Origin: Sphaerisporangium perillae | GTDB taxonomy: Bacteria; Actinomycetota; Actinomycetes; Streptosporangiales; Streptosporangiaceae | Direction of reading: 5' to 3' | Length of the DNA stretch: 64,000 nucleotides | NCBI RefSeq assembly: GCF_023276435.1 | Contig: NZ_JALLPO010000019.1 | Span: 111,601 to 175,600, forward strand | Shown: positions 8,630-17,799 of the stretch, piece by piece | How the letters are laid out: every line of letters starts with the position of its first letter | How positions within the stretch are numbered: the stretch's first letter is position 1 | Position numbers and translations under genes: made by a program | The notes under the pieces: model-generated | Seen by the model: the letters and a program-made list of their open reading frames with translations, nothing else | What the model was told of the DNA's origin: nothing | The model's database searches: none

Positions 8630-10195
8630 ATGAGATTTCCAATTCGCGGACGTCTTGCCGTGCAGAAACCTCGCCGCTCGACATCCCTTCTCGCGGGCGC
8701 GCTGATGCTGGCCGCATCGGCGATCGCCGCCGCCCCGGCCGACGCCGAAGCCAAGGCGAGCAAGATCGACTGGCACTCCTGCTCTGCGCCCGCCGCCGGA
8801 GCGGTCGAGTGCGCGACCATCAAGGTGCCACTCGACTGGTCCAACCCCCATGGAAAGACCATCGACATCGCCCTGGCCCGCCGCAAGGCCACCAAACCCG
8901 GCGCCCGCATCGGTTCCATCCTCCTGGATCCCGGCGGCCCCGGTGTCCCCGGTATCGACGAAGTCAAGCGCAAGCCGAATTTGTTCACCCCGGCCGTGAG
9001 CGAACGCTTCGACGTGATCGGCTTCGACCCACGGGGCGTCGGCAGCAGCACCTCGGTCAAGTGCGACACGAAGCTGCTCGAGCAGGCCACGACCGCCAAA
9101 ACCCTTGCAACCCGTAGTGCGGCCGACTACGCCGCCTTCGCAGGCGCCAACGCGAAGCTCAGCCAGAACTGTCGCAAGCTCACCGGCGCGCTGTATGACC
9201 ACCTCGACAACCGGCAGGTCGCCCGAGACATCGAGGCCATCCGGGTCGCCCTCGGCGAGAAAAGGATCACCCAGGTCGGATACTCCTACGGAACCCTGAC
9301 GGGTCAGCAATACGCCGAGATGTTCCCCGAGCACGTCCGGGCGATGGTCACCGACGGCAACATGGACCACAGCGTGCAGTCGATTTGGGACTTCCTGGAT
9401 GCCCAAACCGCCGCGATGGAGAACAACTTCGTCCAGTGGGCCGACTGGTGCGACAAGACCTCCGATTGCGCCCTGTACGGAAGGGACGCCAGGAAGATCT
9501 ACGGTGAGCTGCGCGAGCGGGCCAAGAACGGGAACCTGGTCGACCCGGCCACCGGCGAGAAGGTCGACTTCGTCAGATTGACCGGAACAGCCCAGCGCGT
9601 CAACGCCCCGGAATTCTGGAAGGACCTCGCCGAGACTTTGGAGACGCTCTACGACGGCACCAGTCCGACACCGGGTGAGACGCCCACGACCATGCCACCC
9701 CGGACGCCGCCTAAAGTACAGAACTACGCACGCCAGGCGATGTATTGCCAGGACTGGTCCTTCCGGCTCAAGAACTACGCCGAGTTGAAGAGCGGGCTCT
9801 CCCGGCTGACCAAGCGGTACCCCAATGTCAACTGGAACCCCAACGCCACCGAGGCCGCGTTGGACTGCGTGGGATACCGCGGAAAGGCCACCAATCCCCA
9901 GGCACCTCTGATGGTCAAGGGCGCCCCGCCGCTCGTCATGGTCGGCAACGTCAACGACTTCGCCACCGTGTACCCGTGGTCCAAGAACGCCGCCAAGCAG
10001 AGCGGAGCGACCCTCGTCACCTACAAGGGTTTCGGACACACCATCTACCCGTCCACCGTCGCCTACGGGCCGAGCAAGTGCATCAACGACGTGATCGACG
10101 CCTACCTCATCCACCTCAAGGTTCCCGGCGCCGGCGTCAAATGCCCGGCCATCGAAGTGCCGGGCCAGGGCAACCAGCCCGCACCGCCACAGTGA
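8630..10195 (+). CDS. Secreted alpha/beta hydrolase, tripeptidyl aminopeptidase-like (SlpD/SlpE/TAP type)
   Basis: 521 residues with a signal peptide (Arg-rich start, LLAGALMLAASAIAAAPADA). WHSC...CATIKVPLDW is the family N-terminal pattern with a disulfide pair. LLDPGGPGVPG is the oxyanion loop and VGYSYGTLTGQQYA the nucleophile elbow (Ser219). A C-terminal TAP-like region supplies Asp (GNVNDFATVYPW) and His (KGFGHTIYPS). Predicted role is to release short peptides outside the cell. An ATG at 8630, eight bases after GGAGG, is preferred to the TTG at 8627. Confidence 0.88.
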   Translation: MRFPIRGRLAVQKPRRSTSLLAGALMLAASAIAAAPADAEAKASKIDWHSCSAPAAGAVECATIKVPLDWSNPHGKTIDIALARRKATKPGARIGSILLDPGGPGVPGIDEVKRKPNLFTPAVSERFDVIGFDPRGVGSSTSVKCDTKLLEQATTAKTLATRSAADYAAFAGANAKLSQNCRKLTGALYDHLDNRQVARDIEAIRVALGEKRITQVGYSYGTLTGQQYAEMFPEHVRAMVTDGNMDHSVQSIWDFLDAQTAAMENNFVQWADWCDKTSDCALYGRDARKIYGELRERAKNGNLVDPATGEKVDFVRLTGTAQRVNAPEFWKDLAETLETLYDGTSPTPGETPTTMPPRTPPKVQNYARQAMYCQDWSFRLKNYAELKSGLSRLTKRYPNVNWNPNATEAALDCVGYRGKATNPQAPLMVKGAPPLVMVGNVNDFATVYPWSKNAAKQSGATLVTYKGFGHTIYPSTVAYGPSKCINDVIDAYLIHLKVPGAGVKCPAIEVPGQGNQPAPPQ

Positions 10196-10238
10196 GCGAT
10201 CGGGCCAGGCTTCGTACCGTTCGCCACTACTCGCTTTC

Positions 10239-10251
10239 AGCCCGGAACGGG
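10239..10251. terminator. Small hairpin after the peptidase gene
   Basis: GCCCG-GAA-CGGGC, about 45 bases after the stop, followed by a second GC-rich inverted stretch (CCCCGCAGGGGG). There is no T tract, so it is only a possible terminator. Confidence 0.3.
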
Positions 10252-10377
10252 CCTCCCCGCAGGGGGATCAGAGGCTAGTGCGGTGTCAACCGACGTTCGC
10301 CGGGTCTGCTACGAATGAACCAGCCAAAGTCGGCGCCGGGTCGAGCATCCGTGACGCGATCAAGGAGCTGGTGACCG

Positions 10378-11178
10378 ATGAACGACTTCACAGCACAGAC
10401 GGGGCGGGTCGCCGTCGTCACCGGCGCGGGCAGCGTCGACGGCATCGGGTTCGCCTGCGCGCGGCGCCTCGCTGCGGACGGGATGCGCGTGGTGCTGACC
10501 TCCACCACGGAGCGCATTCATGCACGCGCCGCCGAGCTGCGGGAGCAGGGAGCCGACGCGGTGGGCCTCGCCGCGGACCTCACCGACCCCCGCGCGGCCG
10601 GGGAGCTGATCCGCCTCGCCATGACGCAGTACGGCCGGCTGGACGTACTGGTCAACAACGCTGGCATGACCTCAGTGAGCGACCCTGATGACCCGGCCGA
10701 CATCGGCCGGCTCTCTGACGACCAGTGGAGACGGTCGATAGCCCGGAACCTGGACACCGTGTTCTTCATGACCCGGGCGGCGCTGGAGCCCATGCTCGCC
10801 GGCGGCCACGGCCGGATCGTCAATATGGCCTCGGTCTCCGGACCGGTCCTCGCCTTCCGCGGCGACAGCGCCTACCACGCGGCAAAGGCCGGGGTCGTCG
10901 GCCTCACCCGCGGCGTGGCGATCGAGGTGGCGGATCGGGGTGTGACCGTCAACGCGGTGGCTCCCGGGTGGATCGCCACAGGCTCCTCCACCGACCGAGA
11001 GCTGATGCTGGGCGCGGCCACACCGGTGGGCCGGTCGGGCACCGCCGAGGAGGTGGCCGGCCTGGTGGCCTTTCTTGCGTCGCCGGAAGCGAGCTACATC
11101 ACCGGCCAGGTTTTCGTGGTCGACGGCGGGAACTCGATCCAGGAGGAGGGGGGTGTCCAGCACCACCCCATCGACTGA
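10378..11178 (+). CDS. SDR family oxidoreductase
   Basis: 266 residues of classical short-chain dehydrogenase. The cofactor loop is VTGAGSVDGIGFACA (TGxxxGxG with a small insertion), then LVNNAGM, catalytic Ser in NMASVSG, and Tyr and Lys in SAYHAAKAG. The C-terminus VAFLASPEASYITGQVFVVDGGNS is that of 3-oxoacyl-ACP-reductase-like members. Position 37 shows no clear preference for NADH or NADPH. AAGGAG lies ten bases before the ATG. Transcribed alone; substrate unknown. Confidence 0.9.
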   Translation: MNDFTAQTGRVAVVTGAGSVDGIGFACARRLAADGMRVVLTSTTERIHARAAELREQGADAVGLAADLTDPRAAGELIRLAMTQYGRLDVLVNNAGMTSVSDPDDPADIGRLSDDQWRRSIARNLDTVFFMTRAALEPMLAGGHGRIVNMASVSGPVLAFRGDSAYHAAKAGVVGLTRGVAIEVADRGVTVNAVAPGWIATGSSTDRELMLGAATPVGRSGTAEEVAGLVAFLASPEASYITGQVFVVDGGNSIQEEGGVQHHPID

Positions 11179-11206
11179 CCAGCATCGCCCGCGCCAGATC
11201 GCTGGC

Positions 11207-11255
11207 CGTGACGACGGATGCCGGTCACGCTGCGGCGTGGCCGGCATCCGTCACG
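11207..11255 (+). terminator. Strong hairpin terminator
   Basis: Two arms of about 21 bases (11207-11230 and 11235-11255) pair almost fully: CGTGACG/CGTCACG at the base, GATGCCGG/CCGGCATC above, and a 4-base loop. It lies 29 bases after the SDR stop, and TTCTCC follows. Confidence 0.6.
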
Positions 11256-11400
11256 TTCTCCGACGGCGTTCAGGCCCGCGAGTCGTGGTCGGGATCCGGG
11301 CGGTCGGCGGAATGCGTGGCCCCGGCGGCGTTGGGGCACGTTCCGGCGGTGCGGCTAAAACGGCTGGTGCGGCCTGTGGGAGGTAGGACAGATTGGTCCC

Positions 11401-12144
11401 ATGGAACGCCAGTTCATCAGCCATCTCGCCCATCGAGACCATCCCATCGCCGCGCCGGTCTCCGGCGCGCACGTCACCCGGCTGCTACGGCGGGCACGGC
11501 TGCCCGAGGCGGCGAGGATCCTCGATCTCGGCTGCGGTGAGGGAGCCTGGACGCTGCGTGCGCTGGCGCTCTACGAGGACGCGACCGCCGACGGCGTCGA
11601 CATCTCCGCCGACGCGCTCAAGGCGGCCGAGGGGAATGCAGAAATCCAGGGCGTCTGGGAGCGCATCCGGCTGCACGAGAGGCCGGCCGCCGACTTTCCG
11701 GTGGCCGAGCGGTACGACCTGGTGGTCTGCGTCGGGGCGACGCACGCGTTCGGCGGACTCGGCCCCACCGTCGACCACGTACGGCGCTACCTGAGGCCGA
11801 ACGGGCTGGCGCTGATCGGCGAGGCGTTCTGGGAGCGCGAGCCGACGCCGGAGGCGCTCACCCGGCTGGGCGCCGAGCCGTCTGAGTTCCTCGACCTACC
11901 GGGTACCGTCGCCGCCGCCGAGTCCGCCGGTTTCGACACGGTCTATGCGTACACCAGCGACCTGTCCGAATGGGACGAATACGAGTGGTCCTGGACGGGG
12001 ACGCTGCTGCGCTGGGCCAACGAGAACCCTGGCCCGGACGCCGACGCGGCCCGCGCTGCCGCCCTGGAGCACCGCGACATGTGGCTGCACGGCTACCGAG
12101 GAATTTTGGGCTTCGTCACCCTCCTGCTCCAACGGACAGGCTGA
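11401..12144 (+). CDS. Class I SAM-dependent methyltransferase
   Basis: 247 residues. Motif I is ILDLGCGEGAWTLRAL, the acidic residue after strand 2 is in ADGVDISADAL, and motif IV lies in YDLVVCVGATHAFGGL. VRRYLRPNGLALIGEAFWERE matches motif post-III. Small-molecule methyltransferases have this layout, and the Trp/Glu-rich C-terminus (SEWDEYEWSWTGTLLRW) probably binds substrate. No neighbour suggests which substrate. Confidence 0.88.
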   Translation: MERQFISHLAHRDHPIAAPVSGAHVTRLLRRARLPEAARILDLGCGEGAWTLRALALYEDATADGVDISADALKAAEGNAEIQGVWERIRLHERPAADFPVAERYDLVVCVGATHAFGGLGPTVDHVRRYLRPNGLALIGEAFWEREPTPEALTRLGAEPSEFLDLPGTVAAAESAGFDTVYAYTSDLSEWDEYEWSWTGTLLRWANENPGPDADAARAAALEHRDMWLHGYRGILGFVTLLLQRTG

Positions 12145-12192
12145 CCCATCCGCCACGCGATCTTCGTATAGCTGCCGCGTCCACGGCAGGCA

Positions 12193-12435
12193 TCACGACC
12201 CGCGATGCCTTGACCTGAGGTAATCGTCCACCGACTTCTTACTGCTGCGCCACAGACCGTCGTCCCCCTTGATCGCACGGAGTCGTCCCCGTGCGGCAGC
12301 GACCCGGAGGGCGTTTTCGCTGACGGCGTGCGTCGCAAGAACGGGTAGGGGGACGAGCTCGACCGGACCGGCCACCGCCGGCATGACGAAGCGGTACAGA
12401 TTCGTCGTCACGCTGCGTGCGATGAGCTCACCCAA
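12193..12435 (-). CDS. Small excisionase-like helix-turn-helix protein
   Basis: About 80 residues from a TTG, or 63 from the ATG at 12384. ATHAVSENALRVAAARGRLRAIKGDDGLWRSSKKSVDDYL resembles the winged-helix 'HTH-17' domain of phage excisionases and antitoxins (choose-helix, RLRA, then a wing before the DDYL tail). It sits about 190 bases from a broken serine recombinase and may be its former partner. The start is uncertain. Confidence 0.5.
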   Translation of the reverse strand: MGELIARSVTTNLYRFVMPAVAGPVELVPLPVLATHAVSENALRVAAARGRLRAIKGDDGLWRSSKKSVDDYLRSRHRGS

Positions 12436-12601
12436 TGGGCCGAGCTCGTCATTGTCGGCTCGACGCTCTGAGCGTCACCACTGGCGATCTGGGCCGGCTT
12501 GGCACTCGTGCCTTGGGCCGCACCCCGGTAGGGGCGCGACCCATCCACAAGAGGTCAGGCTTCGCCCGGTGGTGAGACCGATTGGGCAGCTCACGCCGGT
12601 G

Positions 12602-12617
12602 CCTACGAGCGTGTATC
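12602..12617 (+). repeat. Sequence shared ahead of two serine recombinases
   Basis: CCTACGAGCGTGTATC occurs here and again at 46980-46995, in both cases 11 bases before the recombinase ATG, with GTGACCC following. Looser similarity extends about 30 bases further upstream. It may be the recombinase promoter or part of an attachment site. Confidence 0.45.
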
Positions 12618-12627
12618 AATGTGACCC

Positions 12628-13027
12628 ATGCGACGGGCTGCGATCTACTGCCGGATCAGCCAGGACCGCGCGGGTGCCGGGCTCGGCGTCGCCCGCCAGG
12701 AAGCCGACTGTCGAGCCCTTGTCGAACGCCGGGGATGGCAAGTCATCGACGTCTACTCCGACAACGACGTCAGCGCGTACTCGGGAAGTCCTCGCCCCGC
12801 ATGGCAACGACTGCTCAGCGACATCGCAGCCGGGACGGTCGACGCGATCGTCTGCTGGCACGTCGACAGACTGACACGCTCACCGCGCGAACTCGAAGAC
12901 GTCATCGACCTGGCCACCCCGACCGGGCGTCTGATCGCCCGGATGCTCGGAGCCGCCGCCCGCCACGAGGCCGAGCACAAAGCCGAACGGCAAAAGCGTC
13001 AACGACGGCAGAGCGCCGAGGCAGGGA
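12628..13027 (+). pseudogene. Serine recombinase, N-terminal remnant
   Basis: Starts like a working large serine recombinase (MRRAAIYCRISQDRAGAG, catalytic Ser11) and is close to the full-length gene at 47006. Two lesions are clear. Seventeen codons after EDVIDLA are missing in frame; the loss fits recombination between CTGGCC and CTGGGC. The similarity then stops dead after RQSAEAG, where IS630-like sequence begins. The recombinase and zinc-ribbon domains are gone, so it cannot be active. The reading frame happens to stay open to 13410 through unrelated DNA. Confidence 0.85.
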
Positions 13028-13029
13028 GG

Positions 13030-13150
13030 CGGTCGTGGTGGACACCCTGGAGTCCACTCCGCGAGACGCGACGCACTGGTCTCGGTCCTCGATGGCGGCG
13101 AAGTCGGGGCTGTCGCGCTCCAGCGTCGGGCGGATCCACCGTGTCCGGTG
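13030..13150 (+). pseudogene. IS630-family transposase fragment
   Basis: A frame different from the recombinase reads EAVVVDTLESTPRDATHWSRSSMAAKSGLSRSSVGRIHRV. This is the HTH segment just before the catalytic domain of IS630 transposases. No DDE residues and no inverted repeats remain. It adjoins the recombinase break directly, so an IS630 insertion followed by deletion is the simplest history. Confidence 0.65.
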
Positions 13151-13182
13151 GCGGAGGACTCCGGGGCTCTGTCCCTCGCCGC

Positions 13183-14136
13183 TCAGGCGGCGGCGTCGAT
13201 GAGCGCCTGCAGCACGCGCTGGGGGTCCTCGGCCAGCCGGTTGCACACATACAGCCACCACTCGGTGCCGAAGACGACGTACTCGCGGGTGGGATGACCC
13301 CGTTCCGCCATCGCGGCGAGCCGGTCGGGCCCGAGGCCGAGCAAGGTCTCGAACTCCCAGGGCACGTCGGGACCAGGCGTGCCAAACTGGTGGTCGATCT
13401 GGTTGATTAGCTCCCAGTCATGGGTGGCGAACGAGCACAGATGTTCCGACGCGGCCAGCAGCTTGGCATAGCGCAGGTATGCCGTGGCCAGGGTCTGGTC
13501 CCCGCGCGCGTAGGCAATCGTCTCCGGCTCCAGGAAGGCCCCCTTGACCAGGCGGATCCGACCCGGCAGGTCGAGCAGCGCCGGCAGGTCCTCGACGGTA
13601 CGGTGCAGCCGCGCCTGAACGGTGATCCCGACGTGGTCGAAACATTCGGACAGTTTGCGGTGCACGGACAAGACTGTGTCTGTACGGTCCGAGCCCTCCG
13701 CCGAAATCATCATCTCCCGCCCGGTGTCAGCTGTAGCCCGCGCGATGCGTGTGGCGTTTTCCAACGCCAGATCTTCATCGATCGCCAGGCCAATGTGCGA
13801 CAGGTCGAGCGAGATTGAGCAGCCCGGCGGTAGCAGGCGCGCGGCGTCGACGAACACGTCCGTCTCCGTCCCGGCCCGCTGCGGGTCGCTGCAGCTCTCA
13901 CCCATGTACTCGACGCTCGTGCGGTGGCCCTTCGCGAGAATCCCCTCGAGCCGGTCCAGCGCGTCCGCGAGGTTGTCACCGGCCACATAGCGCCGCGCCA
14001 CCCTGCGGACGATGCCGCCGAGCACCGGGTCCGCGGGGACACGCCATTTGAGATCCTCGTCCAGCGCGAGCTTGCGCAGGACTTGGGCCGCCGCGTCGGA
14101 CGTCTCCTCGATGCCAGGGGTGAACGTGCTCGTCAT
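13183..14136 (-). CDS. Proline dehydrogenase
   Basis: 317 residues from the ATG at 14136, a length typical of monofunctional actinobacterial PRODH. The FAD-binding barrel is seen as KGHRTSVEYMGES, SLDLSHIGLA, MMISAEGSDRTD, GRIRLVKGAFLE, FATHDWELI, WEFETLLGL and EYVVFGTEWWLYVCNRLAEDP. It oxidises proline to pyrroline-5-carboxylate and passes electrons to the membrane pool. No P5C dehydrogenase is adjacent. The divergent GlxA-type regulator starts 173 bases away and probably controls it. An upstream ATG at 14217 would add 27 residues rich in Arg and Phe and seems unlikely. Confidence 0.9.
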   Translation of the reverse strand: MTSTFTPGIEETSDAAAQVLRKLALDEDLKWRVPADPVLGGIVRRVARRYVAGDNLADALDRLEGILAKGHRTSVEYMGESCSDPQRAGTETDVFVDAARLLPPGCSISLDLSHIGLAIDEDLALENATRIARATADTGREMMISAEGSDRTDTVLSVHRKLSECFDHVGITVQARLHRTVEDLPALLDLPGRIRLVKGAFLEPETIAYARGDQTLATAYLRYAKLLAASEHLCSFATHDWELINQIDHQFGTPGPDVPWEFETLLGLGPDRLAAMAERGHPTREYVVFGTEWWLYVCNRLAEDPQRVLQALIDAAA

Positions 14137-14308
14137 CGTGCGCCTACCTATGAAGATGAAGAAAAGAGGGAAACGCAGTCGCCGGCCCTCTTGGACCCGA
14201 TCGCTCTGCTCTGTCAATCTTTCCGATGCCGCTCCGTGAGCGAGAGTGGCAGAGCAGCCGAATAAGCTGAAATTCCTGCCACCTCATGCGCCTCTCAAGG
14301 AGAACCGG

Positions 14309-15283
14309 ATGCTGCACGACGTCGCGGTGCTCGCTCTCGATGGCGGCCACGCCTTCGAGTTGGGAGTGTTCTGTGAGATCTTCGGGATCGACCGCGGGGA
14401 CGACGGCCTGCCCGTCTACGACTTCGCGGTCGTCTCGCCCACGGGAACGAGCGTGCGGACGAGGCATGGCTTCCGTGTGGAGACTCCTCACGGACTGGAG
14501 CGGCTGGAGTCGGCCGATCTCATCGGCATTCCGGCTTCGGATCCGAACGTGCGGCACTCGGGGGACCTGTACGAGGCGCTTAGGGCCGCGGTGGCACGGG
14601 GCGCGCGCGTGCTCAGCATCTGCTCCGGCGCCTTCCTGCTCGGCGAGGCCGGCCTGCTGGACGGCCGCCGCTGCACCACCCACTGGCGCTATGGCGAGGA
14701 ACTCGCCCGCCGCTATCCGAAGACCCGGGTGGAGGTGGACGTCCTCTTCGTCGACGAGGACCCGGTCATCACCGGCGCGGGGACCGTCGCGGGCATCGAC
14801 ACCTGCCTGCACCTGGTACGCAAGGAGCAGGGTAGCGCAGTCGCCAACGACATTGCCCGGCGCATGGTGGCGCCTCCACACCGGGACGGAAATCAGGCCC
14901 AATACATCAAACGCCCGAACGTCGAGTTCGGCGTCGGGCCCTTCGCATCCCTGCAGGCCTGGCTGCAGGCCAACCTCCACGAGCAACTGACTGTGGAGAG
15001 CCTGGCGCGCCATGTGAACATGTCGCCGCGCACCTTCGCCCGGCGCTTCCACCAGGAGATGGGCATCACCCCGCTCCAGTGGCTCACCAACCAGCGCATC
15101 CTGCTCGCTCAGCAGCATCTCGAGAACACCGACGAGTCGATCACCACGATCGCCGAGCGGGCCGGATTCGGCTCGTCTGCCACGCTGCGCCACCACTTCG
15201 CCCAGCGCCTGGGAACCACCCCCCACAGCTACCGACGTACCTTCCGTGGCCGGCGCACGGGCCCGGACAGCGCCTTCCCGTGA
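14309..15283 (+). CDS. GlxA family transcriptional regulator (DJ-1/PfpI + AraC HTH)
   Basis: 324 residues. Residues 1-180 are a DJ-1/PfpI-like domain, with the nucleophile-elbow Cys in VLSICSGAFLLGEAGLL, used here for ligand sensing rather than catalysis. The C-terminal AraC pair of HTHs is LTVESLARHVNMSPRTFARRFHQ and ESITTIAERAGFGSSATLRHHF. AAGGAG seven bases before the ATG at 14309 decides the start. Divergent from proline dehydrogenase, so probably its activator. Confidence 0.9.
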   Translation: MLHDVAVLALDGGHAFELGVFCEIFGIDRGDDGLPVYDFAVVSPTGTSVRTRHGFRVETPHGLERLESADLIGIPASDPNVRHSGDLYEALRAAVARGARVLSICSGAFLLGEAGLLDGRRCTTHWRYGEELARRYPKTRVEVDVLFVDEDPVITGAGTVAGIDTCLHLVRKEQGSAVANDIARRMVAPPHRDGNQAQYIKRPNVEFGVGPFASLQAWLQANLHEQLTVESLARHVNMSPRTFARRFHQEMGITPLQWLTNQRILLAQQHLENTDESITTIAERAGFGSSATLRHHFAQRLGTTPHSYRRTFRGRRTGPDSAFP

Positions 15284-15470
15284 CGGCAGGCGTGGGTGGT
15301 GAGAGTTCTCGGCCATCATCACGATCACGTTCGGGCTCGAGTCAGGCATGATCGCCATACTCGAAGAGCTGTACGTCGCCTGTGGGTGCCCAGAATTCGG
15401 CCACCGAGTGTGACCTGGGGTTTCCCGTTCGCCGGGCAGACTCGGCCTGAGACCGGCAGGCTTCGGGTTC

Positions 15471-16260
15471 GTGGCTTTACGACTGATCTATCTGATCTTC
15501 ATTCGGCTTTTCGATGCCCTTGCCCTATTCCTACGCTCGGACGTCTCCAAGGACGCCGAGATCCTGGTGCTTCGCCACCAACTCGCGGTGTTGCGTCGTC
15601 AGGTCATCCGGCCCAAGCCGTCGTGGGCCGACAGGGCCCCTCATCTCGGCACTGGTCCGACTGCTCCCGAAACCGCGCCGGATCGGGCTGCTGTTCACGC
15701 CCGACACCCTGCTGCGCTGGCACGCCGATCTGGTTAAACGGCGCTGGACCTACAAGCGCACGACACCCGGTCGGCCGCCGACACGGCCGACGATCCACGC
15801 GCTGGTGCTGCGCCTAGCAGCCGAGAATCCGACCTGGGGATACCGCAGAATCGCCGGGGAACTGGCTGGCCTGGGCCGGAAAGTGGGCGCTTCCACGGTC
15901 TGGAGGATCCTGCACGAGGCCGGCGTCGACCCTGCCCCGCGACGGTCCGGCCCAAGCTGGGAGGAGTTCCTGCGCGCTCAGGCGTCCGGGATCCTGGCCT
16001 GCGACTTTTTCCACGCCGATACGATCACGCTGGCCCGGCTGTACTGCTTCGCGGTCGTGGAACATGCCAACCGCCGCGTTCACGTCCTGGGTGTCACTCC
16101 GAATCCGACCGCAGGCTGGGTCGCCCAGCAGGCCCGGAACCTAATGCTCAACCTGGGTGACCGCGCCGCCGACGTCAAGTTCTTGATTCGTGACCGCGAC
16201 GCGAAGTTCACCGCGATGTTCGATGAGGTGTTCCGCGCCGCGGGAATCCGGATCGTGCAT
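15471..16260 (+). pseudogene. Integrase-core (rve/DDE) transposase, frameshifted and truncated
   Basis: The N-terminal part reads LRLIYLIFIRLFDAL then KDAEILVLRHQLAVLRRQV and WADRA. Near 15640 the frame shifts and continues as LISALVRLLPKPRRIGLLFTPDTLLRWHADLV, then TWGYRRIAGEL, DFFHAD (first Asp) and IRDRDAKFTAMFDEVF (second Asp). Similarity ends at GIRIV, before the catalytic Glu. With one frameshift and no 3' end it is dead. I saw no inverted repeats; the 3' side abuts the MFS gene end. Confidence 0.8.
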
Positions 16261-16332
16261 CGGCGGCACCTTTCCCCTGTAGCGCTGGGCGCGGTTACTT
16301 GCTCGTCTGGCTCCGCCTACACGGGTGATCAT

Positions 16333-17577
16333 TCATCGAACTTCGGCGGGCTCCCGGAGCGACTGTTCCGCCGTCGCAGGCCGAGTCGTCGCCTCCAATG
16401 CGAAGCTGGTGCCCGCGAGCGCGAATCCCAGCAGGCCGAAGCCGACTCCGACCCAGCTGGGCGCGATGTAGCCCAGGCCATGCGCGATGACGATGCCGCC
16501 GAGCAACGCGCCGAGGCTGTTGGCGACGTTCATCGCGGACTGGTTGAGGGCGGCGCCCATCATCTGCGCTCCGGGCGCCACCGCGATCAGGCGGGACTGC
16601 AAGGCCGGGCCCAGGAATACGCCGGTCGCACCGACCAGGAACGCGCCGAGGAACAGCCCGATATGTGACCGCGCGATGAGCGCGAACACGGCCATCGAGA
16701 CGATGAACGCCGGGAACCCGGCCATTATGGCGAGGCGCATGTTGCGGTCCGACGCCCACCCCCCGGCGGCGTTTCCGACGGTCATGCCGAGCCCGACCAC
16801 GGCGAGCACCCATGGAACCGTTGACGCCGACAGCCCGGCCACATGTGTGGTGACCGTCGTGATGTAGCTGTCGATCGCGAAGAATCCGCCGAAGCCGAGC
16901 GACGCGATGCCCGCGGTGAGCCAGACCTGAGGCCTGCGAAAGGCTCGCAGCTCACTGCGAGCCGTGCCGTTCGGATGCGCGGCGACGGACGGCACGGTCG
17001 CAAGCACGGCGAAGAGTGTCAGCGCGAACACGACCGCGATGGCGAGATAGGCGACTCGCCAGCCGGCCGCCTGGCCGATCCAGGTGATTGCGGGTACGCC
17101 GATGACGTTGGCCACGGTCAGGCCGCCGAGCGTGACCGCGAATCCCTTGCCGTGACTGCCCGGGCCCATGATCGACGCGGCGACGAGGCCGGCGGCACCG
17201 AAGTAGGCCCCGTGCGGCAGCGCGGCCACGAACCGGGCGACCAGGACGAGGCCGAATGTCGGGGCGACCGCGGAGGCGACGGTGCCGGCGATGAAGATGG
17301 CCAGGAGGATGAGCAGCATCTTCTTACGGGGGACCCGGGCGGTGCCGGCCGCGAAGAGCGGAGCGCCGATGACGACGCCGGCCGCGTAGATGCTGATCAC
17401 CCAACCGGCGTGCGCGACGGCCTGCGAGGCGGACTGCTCGTATATCGCGGGAAACAGGCTTCGTGCGATGTCCGGCAGCAGACCCATCGCGACGAACTCC
17501 GTCAGACCGATGGCGAAGCCCCCGAGGGCAAGGGCAAGGAGCGCAGCCCAACGCTGCGCCGGGGTGAGGGGGCTCAT
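16333..17577 (-). CDS. MFS transporter (AraJ/Cmx-like drug or sugar exporter)
   Basis: 414 residues with 12 hydrophobic segments. The start (ALALGGFAIGLTEFVAMGLLPDIA) is the signature of the DHA1 group that holds AraJ, chloramphenicol exporter Cmx and arabinose/purine exporters. The loop 2-3 motif is GAPLFAAGTARVPRKKMLL, and motif C-like Gly/Pro spacing is in helix 5 (GLTVANVIGVPAITWIGQAAGWR). An efflux role is likely; the substrate cannot be read. It stands alone between two transposase remnants, so it may have been moved in. Confidence 0.87.
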   Translation of the reverse strand: MSPLTPAQRWAALLALALGGFAIGLTEFVAMGLLPDIARSLFPAIYEQSASQAVAHAGWVISIYAAGVVIGAPLFAAGTARVPRKKMLLILLAIFIAGTVASAVAPTFGLVLVARFVAALPHGAYFGAAGLVAASIMGPGSHGKGFAVTLGGLTVANVIGVPAITWIGQAAGWRVAYLAIAVVFALTLFAVLATVPSVAAHPNGTARSELRAFRRPQVWLTAGIASLGFGGFFAIDSYITTVTTHVAGLSASTVPWVLAVVGLGMTVGNAAGGWASDRNMRLAIMAGFPAFIVSMAVFALIARSHIGLFLGAFLVGATGVFLGPALQSRLIAVAPGAQMMGAALNQSAMNVANSLGALLGGIVIAHGLGYIAPSWVGVGFGLLGFALAGTSFALEATTRPATAEQSLREPAEVR

Positions 17578-17799
17578 GCGAGACTTTCGTGATCAGTGGA
17601 GCACGACTCCGCCGTGCGTCTTGGGGGGCGGTCAGTGCGCTCGTGGTGGCTGTTCGCCTAGTTTAGCCACGCTGCTGCGTAATACCCTCGCGGGTGGACA
17701 AGGCGGCGAACCTGGACTACCTGCGCGAATACAACGACGCGTTGGTGTCGCAATCGCACGCCGCATCGGCGACTTCGACCGTGCAATGATCACCGGCAC

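Noticed and set aside
12628..13410. 260-residue recombinase protein
   Set aside because: The last half is unrelated DNA read in frame through an IS630 piece and the antisense of the proline dehydrogenase gene.
15514..16668. 384-residue transposase
   Set aside because: The front is in the wrong frame and the end runs into the antisense of the MFS gene; only the middle is transposase.
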